In this document: piece after piece, positions 10,034 to 20,177 of the stretch
Layout: the number at the start of each line of letters is the position of its first letter
How positions within the stretch are numbered: position 1 is the first letter of the stretch
From: Sinomicrobium pectinilyticum
GTDB lineage: Bacteria > Bacteroidota > Bacteroidia > Flavobacteriales > Flavobacteriaceae
Length of the DNA: 64,000 nucleotides
Reading direction: 5' to 3'
Assembly (NCBI RefSeq): GCF_003725735.1
Contig: NZ_RJTM01000068.1
Span: 62,001-126,000 of the forward strand
Program-made: the position numbers and the translations under genes
The notes under the pieces: model-generated
Database searches by the model: none
What the model was told of the DNA's origin: nothing
Seen by the model: the letters and a program-made list of their open reading frames with translations, nothing else

Positions 10034-11674
10034 ATGAGATATTTTAATCATAAATTCATAATAGTATTGCTCGCGGCCGGGATCTTTAGCACAGGCTGTG
10101 AATCATATCTTGACGAAGAGAACAGGTCGTCATTGAGTATTGATACGGGCAAGTCCGACCCTGAGACTTTTAACCAGTTAGTGGCCTCGGTTTATGAAAG
10201 GGCCAGGGAAACCACAACAAAATATACGGCCGATATGTATTACGTCCTCGAAGACCTGGGGACCGATGTGGTAACAAGGGGAACAACCGTTTCGGGGACC
10301 GACGAGATCAACGATTACGTAAACCTGAATTCATTAAACTGGGCTGTAGGAGTATACTGGAGCAATCAGTATAGTGTTATCGCCGCAGCCAATGTGGCCA
10401 TAGACAATGCAGAAGAAATAGAAGGTGTTTCTGCCGATACCAAAACAAGAGGAATAGGGGAAGTTAAATTTTTCAGGGCTTTATCCTATTTCAACTTGGT
10501 AGAGAATTATGGTGGGGTACCTTTGGTGCTTCACCAGGTGAAAACTGCCGAAACCGAGTATTTCCGTGCCAGTGAGCAGGAGGTTTATACGCAGATCGTA
10601 CAGGATCTCCAGGAGGCTCTGGCCGGAGTAGATGAAAACCCGGCCGATTACGGGAGGGTTTCCAAAGATGCTGTAAGGCACCTGTTGTCCAAAGTTCTGC
10701 TTACCAGGGGGTACAAGCCTTTCGGTTCCGCATCCGATTATACCGAAGCTGCTGCCCTAGCAGAAACGGTTATGGGCAATCATGTTCTGGTGGCTTCGTT
10801 TGAAGAACTGGTGGATATCAATAATCAGCGAAACTCCGAAGTGATTTTTGCTTATTTGTTCGGCGGTAATTCCGTGAGCAGGGGCTGGGGAAATTCAAAA
10901 CATATGATGTACAAGTTCAGGTATTTCGATTACCCCGGACTGATCAGGGGTGACAAATATCAAAAAGGTCTGGGACCGGCGCTTACGCCTTTCTATTATT
11001 CCCTTTTTGATGAGGATGATCAAAGGGCCGGTGCTACATTCCGGAGGGTTATGTATGCCGATGAAGATTATGTGGCCAGGGTGGGCGGTACGGAAGTAAC
11101 CGTAAGTGCCGGAGATACCGCCATATACTTCCCGAAAACAGCCTGGACGCAGGCCGATATCGATGCGGTACCCTATACGGTGATCAATCCGGGAACGTAT
11201 TTTCAAAATAATGGCGTCACCACCGTGCATTACCCGATGTTTAAGAAATTTGACGATCCGGGAATTCCTTTTACACAACCCGATCAATCTTCACAGGGCG
11301 AAAGGGATATGGTAGTGATGAGAGCAGGTGAGGCCTACCTGATTGCTGCCGAAGCTTATTTACAGTCGGGTAATACCACCGATGCCGCAGCCCGCCTTAC
11401 CACCTTACGATCCAGGGCCGGGCTGACCACCCCGGTAACCCCGGAAGATATTGACCTGGATTTTATCCTCGACGAAAGGGCCAGGGAACTCACGGGAGAA
11501 GTAAACAGGTGGATGGACTTAAAAAGAACAGGAAAACTTATAGAACGTACTTTACAGCACAATCCTCATGCTGCCTTAAATAATGCCCTTAGTCCAAAAC
11601 ATCTTTTGAGGCCAATCCCCCAGGTTGAGATTGATAATACAGGAGGAAGTATTGAACAAAACCCCGAGTATTAA
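10034..11674 (+). CDS. SusD/RagB-family nutrient-binding lipoprotein
   Basis: About 546 residues starting MRYFNHKF, with lipobox FSTGC followed by ESYLDEENRS. The SusD core features are EVKFFRALSYFNLVENYGGVPLVL, the EAYLIAAEAYLQSGN helix, LRSRAGLTTP, the DERARELTGEVNRWMDLKRTGKL segment and an ending like RPIPQVEIDNTGGSIEQNPEY. It is the cell-surface glycan-binding partner of the SusC encoded just upstream. A TTG three codons earlier is in frame, but the ATG at 10034 gives the expected short, charged lipoprotein signal. A terminator follows the stop, closing the susCD unit before the GH92 gene. Confidence 0.95.
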   Translation: MRYFNHKFIIVLLAAGIFSTGCESYLDEENRSSLSIDTGKSDPETFNQLVASVYERARETTTKYTADMYYVLEDLGTDVVTRGTTVSGTDEINDYVNLNSLNWAVGVYWSNQYSVIAAANVAIDNAEEIEGVSADTKTRGIGEVKFFRALSYFNLVENYGGVPLVLHQVKTAETEYFRASEQEVYTQIVQDLQEALAGVDENPADYGRVSKDAVRHLLSKVLLTRGYKPFGSASDYTEAAALAETVMGNHVLVASFEELVDINNQRNSEVIFAYLFGGNSVSRGWGNSKHMMYKFRYFDYPGLIRGDKYQKGLGPALTPFYYSLFDEDDQRAGATFRRVMYADEDYVARVGGTEVTVSAGDTAIYFPKTAWTQADIDAVPYTVINPGTYFQNNGVTTVHYPMFKKFDDPGIPFTQPDQSSQGERDMVVMRAGEAYLIAAEAYLQSGNTTDAAARLTTLRSRAGLTTPVTPEDIDLDFILDERARELTGEVNRWMDLKRTGKLIERTLQHNPHAALNNALSPKHLLRPIPQVEIDNTGGSIEQNPEY

Positions 11675-11712
11675 TACGTATTATAGTGTTTAGTGAATTT
11701 TAGTTCAGGTAT

Positions 11713-11742
11713 AGGCAGGCAAATTTTGCCTGCTTATATTTT
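11713..11742 (+). terminator. Rho-independent terminator after the second susCD pair
   Basis: GCAGGCAA and TTGCCTGC pair around a three-base loop (11715-11733), followed by TTATATTTTTAATTTTTT. It lies 40 bases after the SusD stop, and no other gene lies between. Confidence 0.8.
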
Positions 11743-11902
11743 TAATTTTTTATATAATCTTTTATGTAACCTCAGTAAGTTGCTGTATAACATCGCAGGG
11801 CACCGGGTATTACATACAGGGCATAGAAAACTCCAGGGTTATATATCGTAATTGAAACAAATTGGTTTTATAACAATGAAAATTGCTTTAGATAAAGAAT
11901 AG

Positions 11903-14224
11903 ATGAAGTCAAAAAGCCCCCGCATAAATAACCTGATAAGAATATGCATCCTTCTTTTTTCCCTGGTATCATGCACGGTTAAGCAGGAGATATCCGCCCG
12001 GAAAGAACAATTGGTAGACAAAGTATATCCGCTTCTCGATACCGAAAATTCGAGATGGTTTTTCTTTTCGTCGGCAAGCAGGCCGTTCGGTATGGTAAAT
12101 TTGAGCCCGGATACACAGATTAACGGAGCGTGGGGAAGCGGATACCGGTATAAAACAGATACCATAAAAGGCTTTAGCCATATACATGCCTGGCAATTAT
12201 CCGGGCTTTCCGTAATGCCGGTGATCATTTCCGGAAGTAAAAACGGGATATATACAGATTTTTATTCGAAATTCAGCCATGAAAAGGAGTCCGTAAGGCC
12301 GGGCTATCATTCGGTAGAGCTCGATAGATATGGGATAAAAGCAGAACTCACCAGTACAAAGCGAGTGGGGTTTCATAAATACCGGTTCCCGGGAAATAAA
12401 AAAGGCCATGTACTTTTTAATTTAAATACCGTTTTGGGCTCCTGTGAAAATACCGGGGGCATACTGGAAAAAACGGGGAGTAACGAATTATCCGGTAAAC
12501 TTGTAGCAGCCCCTACAACCAGGCGTCCCAAACCCCTGACCGTATATTTTAAAGTTCGGTTTAATGTTTCAATAACAACTGTTGAACGCGATCCGGGGAC
12601 AGGAAACTATTTGGTAGCCCTGGATACTTCTGATGAAGCTGTTCTTATGAAAGCCGGCATTTCCTACACATCGGCGGAAAATGCGGCCAATAACATACAA
12701 AAAGAATTACCGCACTGGGATTTTAACCGGGTGATCGAAGATTCCGGAGACGAATGGAATGAATTATTGGGACGGATCAAAGTTGAAGGTGGTACTGAAA
12801 AGGCTCAAAGGCGATTTTATACGGACCTCTGGCATGCCCTGCAGGGCCGGAGGATCATTAACGATGTCAACGGGGAATATCCCGATAACACCGGAAAACA
12901 GTTCAGGATAGGGCGATTGCCGCTACGAGCCGACGGTACGCCGGAATTCAACCACTATAATTCCGATTCATTCTGGGGAGCCCAATGGACCATAAATACC
13001 TTATGGGGGCTCGCTTATCCGGAGATTATGCATGAATTTACATACTCTTTGATGCAGTATTACAAAGACGGAGGAATGATCCCCAGGGGACCTTCCGGAG
13101 GCAACTACACTTTTGTTATGACAGGGGCTTCAACTACACCCTTCATGGTCAGTGCCATCCAGAAGGGAATTGTAAAAGACAGTCTCGAAATAATTTATAA
13201 AGCCCTTAAAAAAAACCACATGCCGGGAGGGATTATGGAAAAGGCAGGATATGAGCACCATACCCATATCGGCGGAGGTTTAAATTATTATATCAAAAAC
13301 GGATATATTCCCTATCCGCTTCCGGAAGGTATGGGGTTCGGTGGGCATCAGGACGGTTCCGGTCAAACACTGGAATACGCTTATCAGGACTGGGCTTTAG
13401 CTCAATTGGCAAAGAAAATAAAATACAAGGAAGACTATGCATATTTCATGAAAAGAGCGGCAAATTACAAAAATGTCTTTAATGAAAAAGTGGGCTGGAT
13501 GGCTCCGAAGAATGTTAACGGCCGGTGGAAAAACGATTTTGACCCGTACCAGTACGAAAATGGTTTTGTAGAATCCAATGCCGCACAGTCTACATGGTTT
13601 GTGCCTCACGACATCGGGGGACTGGCAACCCTTATGGGCGGAAAGGAAAAAGCGACGGAAAAACTGCTCGATCAGTTCCGGTCTGCCCGGGAACTGGGGT
13701 TCACCTCCGGGAATTCCCACGAAGCCGAACTGCATCCCGAATACAGCAGAATCCCTGTCAATTACGGAAACCAGCCTTCTATTCAAACAGCATTTATATT
13801 CAATCAGTTAGATCATCCGGATTTAACACAGTACTGGTCCCGACAGGTTGTGGAACGGGTTTTTTCCGATCTGACACCTTCGGAAGGGTATAAAGGCGAC
13901 GAAGACCAGGGGTTGATGGGAAGCCTGGCCGTATTGATGAAGATCGGCCTGTTCCAGATGAACGGAGGTACGGAAAACAATCCCGAATACCAGATAGGAA
14001 GCCCGGTATTTGACAGGATTACCATTCATCTTAATAAAGATTACTATCCGGGAAGGATTTTTGAGATCAAAACCGTAAATAACGGCACGGACAATGTATT
14101 TGTAAATGAAGTTCAATTAAATAACTCGCCTGTCAAATCCTTTAAAATCAAACATGAGGATATTATAAAAGGAGGAGTTCTGCAACTGCAGATGTCGGGA
14201 AAAAGTCATAAAGATAAAAACTAA
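11903..14224 (+). CDS. GH92-family glycoside hydrolase (alpha-mannosidase type), lipoprotein
   Basis: A 773-residue protein with a lipoprotein signal (lipobox SLVSC, Cys about 24). It has the two-domain GH92 layout: an N-terminal beta-sandwich (about 35-270, containing FGMVNLSPDT and GFSHIHAWQLSG) and a helical catalytic domain containing RRFYTDLWHALQGRR, SFWGAQWTINTLW, STWFVPHDIGG and GNQPS. GH92 enzymes are calcium-dependent exo-mannosidases acting on alpha-1,2 and related linkages of N-glycans and mannans. Here the usual late acidic motif GNDDCG appears as GDEDQG and the opening motif is divergent, so linkage specificity may differ. A surface or periplasmic place next to susCD fits stepwise trimming of an imported mannoside. 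Confidence 0.87.
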   Translation: MKSKSPRINNLIRICILLFSLVSCTVKQEISARKEQLVDKVYPLLDTENSRWFFFSSASRPFGMVNLSPDTQINGAWGSGYRYKTDTIKGFSHIHAWQLSGLSVMPVIISGSKNGIYTDFYSKFSHEKESVRPGYHSVELDRYGIKAELTSTKRVGFHKYRFPGNKKGHVLFNLNTVLGSCENTGGILEKTGSNELSGKLVAAPTTRRPKPLTVYFKVRFNVSITTVERDPGTGNYLVALDTSDEAVLMKAGISYTSAENAANNIQKELPHWDFNRVIEDSGDEWNELLGRIKVEGGTEKAQRRFYTDLWHALQGRRIINDVNGEYPDNTGKQFRIGRLPLRADGTPEFNHYNSDSFWGAQWTINTLWGLAYPEIMHEFTYSLMQYYKDGGMIPRGPSGGNYTFVMTGASTTPFMVSAIQKGIVKDSLEIIYKALKKNHMPGGIMEKAGYEHHTHIGGGLNYYIKNGYIPYPLPEGMGFGGHQDGSGQTLEYAYQDWALAQLAKKIKYKEDYAYFMKRAANYKNVFNEKVGWMAPKNVNGRWKNDFDPYQYENGFVESNAAQSTWFVPHDIGGLATLMGGKEKATEKLLDQFRSARELGFTSGNSHEAELHPEYSRIPVNYGNQPSIQTAFIFNQLDHPDLTQYWSRQVVERVFSDLTPSEGYKGDEDQGLMGSLAVLMKIGLFQMNGGTENNPEYQIGSPVFDRITIHLNKDYYPGRIFEIKTVNNGTDNVFVNEVQLNNSPVKSFKIKHEDIIKGGVLQLQMSGKSHKDKN

Positions 14225-14708
14225 AGACAACAGAGATATCGTGGTTGCTGAGCGGAATAGGAGTAAAGGCAGAGGGGGAATTCCCCTTGATTCCCGTAGG
14301 GAGAGACATTTTTGCCCGACAAACAGTCCTCCCGGGAGGAAGTCCAAAAAAATGGACCGGTGTCGAATGACAAAAGGTAACCGGTACATCATAATTAAAA
14401 AACATTAGCGTATTTGTAACAACGGATATATGAACAGTTTTTTAAAATGATTCGTGTATCCGTGACCAAACAGACTCTGATCCTGCTGCAAACCTTTGGA
14501 TTTTAAACCCATAGGTTTAGTCGGACTTTTTATTTCTTTGAGAACTTTATGCAAAATTTTGTGTTCATTTGTGGATCATTAATCTCCCGGAATTTTTTTT
14601 ACCACAACGGGATCAAAGCAGGCACAGAGGACACAAAGCAGATTTTCTTAGATATAAATTTAATACATCAGTACTAATTTTTAAAAACCAAAAATCCGGA
14701 GTTGTTCT
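14225..14708. other. Intergenic region with remnants of interspersed repeats
   Basis: No gene was found. The region holds a palindrome TCCTCCCGGGAGGA near 14331, a CGTGTATCCGTGACC stretch near 14453 resembling the inverted repeat at 4066-4082, and opposed TTTGTGTTCATTTGTGG (about 14561) and CACAGAGGACACAAAG (about 14624) segments. The last two look like worn copies of an interspersed intergenic repeat. Confidence 0.4.
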
Positions 14709-15854
14709 ATGAAAGAAAAAATATTCCAGCCAAAACCCGGACGCTTTCTGTCACTGGATGTATTCAGGGGGCTGACCATAGCCCTGATGATTATTGTAAA
14801 CACCCCGGGAACAGGAGCCGGAATATACACTTACCTGGTACATGCGCCATGGTTCGGTTTTACCCTGGCGGACCTGGTTTTTCCGTCATTCCTGTTTGCC
14901 GTGGGCAACGCCATGAGCTTTTCCATGAGAAAAATAAAACACCTTCCGGCAGGAACGGTCTGGAAAAAAATAATAAGGCGGACGCTCATTATCTTTTTAC
15001 TGGGATACCTTATGTACTGGTTTCCCTTCTTCAATATCGATACACAGGGGCACTGGACATTAAAACCATTAGCCGAAACACGTATAATGGGCGTGCTTCA
15101 ACGCATTGCCCTCTGCTATTTTTTTGCTGCAGTTATATTTTATTATTGGTCCGAAAAAACGGCCCTGATCATTTCGGCGGGAATTCTCACGGGCTATTGG
15201 GGCATACTGTATCTTTTCGGCCAGCCGGGGGCCGAATTGACGATGGCAGGCAATGCCGTTACCCGCCTGGACCTGTCGGTTCTGGGGACCGGGCATATTT
15301 ACAGGAAAGACAGCATTCCCTTTGACCCGGAAGGTATTTTGAGTACCTTACCCGCCATAGTAAACGTTATCGGAGGATATATCGCCGGAACTTTTATTCA
15401 GAAGAAGGGTAAATCCTATGAAGGCATTGCCAAACTGTTAATGGCCGGATTTTTGCTGGTTTGCCTGGGCCTTTGGTGGGACCTGATCTTTCCGATATCC
15501 AAAAAATTGTGGACCGGCCCGTTTGTATTATGCACTGTAGGCCTTGACCTTTCGATCATGGCGGTCCTGATATATGTTATTGAAATACGGAAGATAAAGG
15601 TCGGAATAAAGTTTTTTGATATTTTTGGTAAAAACCCGCTTTTTATATACCTGTTTTCAGAACTTTTTTATGTAATACTGAGAATGATCCCCACCGGTTC
15701 GGGCCTGGACATTTTTGAATGGGTCAGCGAACGCGTTTTTCAACGTGTCCTTCCGGGTCCGCCAGGTGCCCTGGCAACCGCACTGGCCTTTGTCCTGCTA
15801 TGCTGGTCACTGGGCTGGTGGCTTGATAAAAAACGGATATATATTAAGATATAA
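14709..15854 (+). CDS. NagX/HGSNAT-like membrane acyltransferase (DUF5009 type)
   Basis: A 381-residue polytopic inner-membrane protein with about ten hydrophobic segments. It begins with the family signature RFLSLDVFRGLTIALMIIVN and the early loop HAPWFGFTLADLVFPSFLF, as in heparan-alpha-glucosaminide N-acetyltransferase homologues and NagX. Relatives transfer acetyl groups across a membrane to amino sugars or are found in amino-sugar and glycan loci. The substrate here is inferred only from the neighbouring GH92 gene and HTCS. The stop lies about 14 bases before the HTCS start, so the two genes are probably cotranscribed. Confidence 0.82.
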   Translation: MKEKIFQPKPGRFLSLDVFRGLTIALMIIVNTPGTGAGIYTYLVHAPWFGFTLADLVFPSFLFAVGNAMSFSMRKIKHLPAGTVWKKIIRRTLIIFLLGYLMYWFPFFNIDTQGHWTLKPLAETRIMGVLQRIALCYFFAAVIFYYWSEKTALIISAGILTGYWGILYLFGQPGAELTMAGNAVTRLDLSVLGTGHIYRKDSIPFDPEGILSTLPAIVNVIGGYIAGTFIQKKGKSYEGIAKLLMAGFLLVCLGLWWDLIFPISKKLWTGPFVLCTVGLDLSIMAVLIYVIEIRKIKVGIKFFDIFGKNPLFIYLFSELFYVILRMIPTGSGLDIFEWVSERVFQRVLPGPPGALATALAFVLLCWSLGWWLDKKRIYIKI

Positions 15855-15867
15855 GTGTGATGTCGGT

Positions 15868-18800
15868 ATGATGAGTAAGCCCGTATTGGTCATAACAGTG
15901 ATCTTTTTCACGATCAATCTTATAAGTGCCCAGAATATAACCTTTGAGCATTATAACGATTATGACGGCCTGTCCCATAATTCCGTCAGGCATATTGTCC
16001 AGGATAAAAAGGGATTTCTATGGCTGGGCACTTTCGGGGGATTAAACCGGTTCGACGGTTACGAATTCGACATTTATTCCAGCAGTGCAAAAAAGCCGTA
16101 CAAACTGACTAACGATGATATCACGGCTTTGGTCCTGGACAATAATATTTTGTGGATCGGTACACGAAACGGCCTGGTACGGTTTGAACTGGACAGGCAT
16201 AAGTTTACCACTTTCTTACCCGAAGAAGGGAACATGCACAGCCTGTCCGATAATGAGATCCGCTCTTTACTCGCAGACCGTTTTGACCGGATATGGGTGG
16301 GCACAAAAAATAAGGGAGTATTCCTGATGGACAAAAGCTCCGGGCGGTTTACCAAAATCGATATCAAGGGAGTTACATATGTGAAGTCCATCATAGAAGA
16401 TAGTTCCGGGGCTGTCTGGATAGGGTCATACCAGGAAAGCGGAATAACAAAAGTGAATTTAAACAGTGACGGCACCATAAAGAATACAAAACAATACACC
16501 CTCCATATCCCCGGTTCTGACGAGAAGAACCCCTATATAAACTTTATCTATGAAGACCACAAGTCTGATATATTCGCGGGAACCCGCCAAGGGCTCTATA
16601 AGCTGGACCGGGAGAACGACAAATTTGTAAACCTGCATATTGAGGATGTAACGCGCAGGGAAAAACTGGGCCCCCATTTTTTATCGGTAGCCAGGTCTCC
16701 CGACGGGGAATACTGGGTCGGGACGCTGGGAGGATTGCTGGTATGCCATGATCTGGAAGACATTGAAAAAGGAAATTACCAGTGGCATTATCCGGTGCTT
16801 TCCGACAATTCTTCTCTTGTAGACAATCTGGTATATGCCCTGTATTTTGACAGATCCGGCGTGCTCTGGATAGGCACGGAAGACGGCCTGGATAAATACA
16901 ACCCGTACGACAACCAGTTCAAACTCAACAAGGATATTTCCAGGTACCTCGATAACCAGGCTCCCTGGATCAGGGGATTTTCCAAAACCGCAGACGGAAA
17001 GGTCATTGTTGCTACCCGCCATAACGGTTTGTTTGTCGGACAGGAAGGAAAGTTTTCACCACTTCCCGGGCAACAACGGTATGACATTGCCAGTATATTT
17101 TCAAACGACGGGACCCGTTTTTACTGCGGGCTCTGGGATGGCAGGCTCCTTGTATATGACTATCACACTAAAAAATCACGAGTTCTGGATATCGGTTTTA
17201 ACAATACCCCCGTTACGGCATTTGCAAGTATAGACCTCCATACGCTTATTATAGGCTCTTTCGGTGAAGGAGCGGTTTATTTTGACACGGATACCCGCAA
17301 AAGTACTCCCCTCGGTGATGACTTTCCGAGAGGAATAGAGATCAACCAGATTGCGATCGCTACCTCGGGGAACATCTGGTTTGCCACGGAGAACGGAGTG
17401 CTCAGGTTCGATACCGGGGCCCACAGGTTAAAGACCTACACATCAAACGATAATCCGGGGATCCCGGATGAAAATGTGAGCGGGATCTTAATAGACCACA
17501 AGCAGCGCATATGGGCCGCCACCAGGAAAGGACTGGCAGTATACAATGCAGAAACCGACAGTTTTAATACGGTCGACGAATTGCATGAGCTGGCCGGTAC
17601 CTGGATCACCGATATTCTGAATGTAGGCAATAACTTCTGGCTGAACCTGAACAATAACGGCCTGGCCCGGTTTCATCCGGACCGGGGTGAACTGGATATT
17701 TACAGGGTAAAAAGCGGTAACAGGCTGGATGTATTCAGTTCCAGCGGCTTTTATAACTTTAATGACTCCAGGATCTATGTAGCCGGAAAAAAGGGAGTAA
17801 TTTACTTTTCCCCCGATCGTATCAGGACCAATACCTGGGCACCTTCGCCCATAATTACGGAATTTAAGGTACAAAGCAAGGAAATACGGCCCGGAGACAG
17901 TGTTAACGACCAGACTGTTTTTACCCGGGATATCAATTACAACAAGGCAGCTACCCTGACTTATGATGACCGCAATTTTTCGATTGAATTTGCTTCGCCT
18001 TCTTTTACCGATCCGAAGCTCAACAGATTCGAATATACACTGGAAGGCTTTGACGACAAGTGGATACCGACCAACAGCAACGCCAGGACTGTCCAGTATA
18101 CAAACCTGCCGTTCGGAGAATATCTGTTTAAGGTAAAAGCCGCAAACAGCAGCGGTATATGGAGTGGTGAAGAGGTCTATAAAATAAGGGTCCTGCCTCC
18201 GTTCTGGTTAACCTACAAAATGATTTTACTGATCCTGTTCACAGGATCCCTTCTTTTTTATTTTGTGCGTCGCGAAATAAAGAACCGCCTGAGACTAAAA
18301 AAAGAATTGCTGGTCGAAAAGGTAGAACGGGAACGCGATGAAAAACTGAATAACGAAAAGATCCGCTTTTTCACCAACCTCTCCCATGAATTGCGCACTC
18401 CGTTAACCCTCATCCTGGGGTCGGCTAAACAGCTTCTGGTAGAGGGGCGGGACCAGTATAACGAACAACAGACGGAAAAATTCGGACTGATCTATCAAAA
18501 TGCAAATCGATTACTGATACTGGTCAATCAGATACTCGATTTCAGAAAAGCCGAAAAAGGAAAACTGGAATTAAAGGTATCCGAAACCGATATACGAAAG
18601 CACACTTTAAAGTCCTTTCATTCCTTTAAAGAACTGGCAGAAGATAAAGGAGTGCAATTGCATTTTAATTGTGAACAGGAAAGGATAACCGGATGGATTG
18701 ACCGGGATAAATACGACAAAATTCTCTATAACCTGTTATCCAATGCCATAAAATTTACTCCCGCATACGGAAATGTGGATGTATTCCTGGGATGTTCGGA

Positions 18801-19893
18801 TCCACAGAATGACCGGCTTGTTATAGAAGTAGGGGACGACGGTATTGGTATCCCGGAACAAAGTCACAAGAAAATATTTTCCAGGTTCTATCAGGCGTCA
18901 AACAGCAAGGAAAACAATACCGGGTCTGGTATAGGTCTGGCTTTGGTGAAATCGTTGGTAAAATTGCATAAAGGCAGTATTATTGTTACCAGCGAACCGC
19001 AAAAGGGTAGTGTATTTACCATAGAGCTTCCCATAAACCGGGACATGTTCAATAAAGAGGAAATTGCCGAGGTTCCGGAAAACCCGGAAGAAACGGTAGA
19101 TAACTACCAACCCAAACCTTTAAAAGCCAAAGGTTCCGTAACCATAAAAGACAGGATACTGCTGGTCGAAGATAATACCGATCTCAGGAATTACCTGGCA
19201 AATTTCCTTTCCGGTCATTATAAAGTATACCAGGCGGAAAACGGGGAAAAAGGACTGCAGTTGTGTAAACAGATCAAGCCTGTGTTGTGTATTACCGATG
19301 TGATGATGCCCGGAATGAATGGTTATGAATTCTGTGAGATCCTGAAAAAAAGTGAGGCCATTAGCCATATTCCTGTTATCCTGCTTACAGCGCTGTCTGA
19401 GAATGATGATAAGATAAAAGGTTACGCTGCCGGGGCAGATGCCTATTTGTCAAAACCGCTCGATCCGTATCTGCTGAAAACGCGAATGGAGAATATCATC
19501 CGCACACGGTCCGATTTAAAGGCGAAATTTTCCCGGGAAATAGAAGGGGAAGCCTCTGATCTGGCACATTCCCCGGTAGATGTGGAATTTATAAAAAAGC
19601 TTTCCGGGTTTATTGAAGACAATATCAATAACCCGGAGCTTTCCACAGCACTGGTTTGCAGGGAAACCGGAATGAGTTCTTCAAAATTGTACAGAAAACT
19701 CAAGGAATTGACCGATCTGGCTCCAAATGAATACATCCGGACCGTACGCTTGAAAAAATCGGCACAACTCCTCAAAACCAAAAAGTATAATGTGTCTGAA
19801 GTAACATTTATGGTAGGATTTAATGACCCACTGTATTTTAGCAGGTGCTTTAAGAAACAATTCGGCTTTCCTCCAAGTAATTTATTGGGGTAG
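15868..19893 (+). CDS. Hybrid two-component system regulator (HTCS): sensor kinase, receiver and AraC HTH
   Basis: About 1341 residues. Order of parts: signal peptide or first membrane anchor (KPVLVITVIFFTINLISAQ), a periplasmic two-component propeller region (about 25-680, repeated WLGT/WIGT strands), a Y_Y_Y domain (about 690-770, ending VKAANSSGIWS), one membrane span (about 783-805), a HisKA domain with phosphoacceptor His in SHELRTPLT (His at about 841), HATPase_c (NAIKF and DGIGIPE boxes), a receiver with phospho-Asp about 1144 in TDVMMPG and conserved Lys in LSKPLDP, and a C-terminal AraC-type HTH (about 1240-1340). HTCS proteins bind an oligosaccharide in the periplasm and activate their own utilisation locus, here probably the susCD-GH92 set upstream. 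ATG codons at 15868 and 15871 are both possible. Confidence 0.95.
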   Translation: MMSKPVLVITVIFFTINLISAQNITFEHYNDYDGLSHNSVRHIVQDKKGFLWLGTFGGLNRFDGYEFDIYSSSAKKPYKLTNDDITALVLDNNILWIGTRNGLVRFELDRHKFTTFLPEEGNMHSLSDNEIRSLLADRFDRIWVGTKNKGVFLMDKSSGRFTKIDIKGVTYVKSIIEDSSGAVWIGSYQESGITKVNLNSDGTIKNTKQYTLHIPGSDEKNPYINFIYEDHKSDIFAGTRQGLYKLDRENDKFVNLHIEDVTRREKLGPHFLSVARSPDGEYWVGTLGGLLVCHDLEDIEKGNYQWHYPVLSDNSSLVDNLVYALYFDRSGVLWIGTEDGLDKYNPYDNQFKLNKDISRYLDNQAPWIRGFSKTADGKVIVATRHNGLFVGQEGKFSPLPGQQRYDIASIFSNDGTRFYCGLWDGRLLVYDYHTKKSRVLDIGFNNTPVTAFASIDLHTLIIGSFGEGAVYFDTDTRKSTPLGDDFPRGIEINQIAIATSGNIWFATENGVLRFDTGAHRLKTYTSNDNPGIPDENVSGILIDHKQRIWAATRKGLAVYNAETDSFNTVDELHELAGTWITDILNVGNNFWLNLNNNGLARFHPDRGELDIYRVKSGNRLDVFSSSGFYNFNDSRIYVAGKKGVIYFSPDRIRTNTWAPSPIITEFKVQSKEIRPGDSVNDQTVFTRDINYNKAATLTYDDRNFSIEFASPSFTDPKLNRFEYTLEGFDDKWIPTNSNARTVQYTNLPFGEYLFKVKAANSSGIWSGEEVYKIRVLPPFWLTYKMILLILFTGSLLFYFVRREIKNRLRLKKELLVEKVERERDEKLNNEKIRFFTNLSHELRTPLTLILGSAKQLLVEGRDQYNEQQTEKFGLIYQNANRLLILVNQILDFRKAEKGKLELKVSETDIRKHTLKSFHSFKELAEDKGVQLHFNCEQERITGWIDRDKYDKILYNLLSNAIKFTPAYGNVDVFLGCSDPQNDRLVIEVGDDGIGIPEQSHKKIFSRFYQASNSKENNTGSGIGLALVKSLVKLHKGSIIVTSEPQKGSVFTIELPINRDMFNKEEIAEVPENPEETVDNYQPKPLKAKGSVTIKDRILLVEDNTDLRNYLANFLSGHYKVYQAENGEKGLQLCKQIKPVLCITDVMMPGMNGYEFCEILKKSEAISHIPVILLTALSENDDKIKGYAAGADAYLSKPLDPYLLKTRMENIIRTRSDLKAKFSREIEGEASDLAHSPVDVEFIKKLSGFIEDNINNPELSTALVCRETGMSSSKLYRKLKELTDLAPNEYIRTVRLKKSAQLLKTKKYNVSEVTFMVGFNDPLYFSRCFKKQFGFPPSNLLG

Positions 19894-20177
19894 GGCGATC
19901 TTTTGAATTGGCCCGGGTTAAGCAGAAAAATGTGAAAAACGGGTGGTTTTGAAAGGTGTGAGACGGACATGGCCGTAAGCGTCTATACTTGTCTTTTGAA
20001 TCAGCCGTGTTCACGTATTGATGAGGGGCTTCCCATCGGCTACAGTTGGAACTGTTCTTGTACCCCGGCGCAGTTCATTTGTTTTCCATGTATATATCTT
20101 AATTCTAGCTTAACCTTTTTGTAATACGGTATTTTTATACATTCACTAAACTTGTTGTTCAATTTTTTCATACCTCA

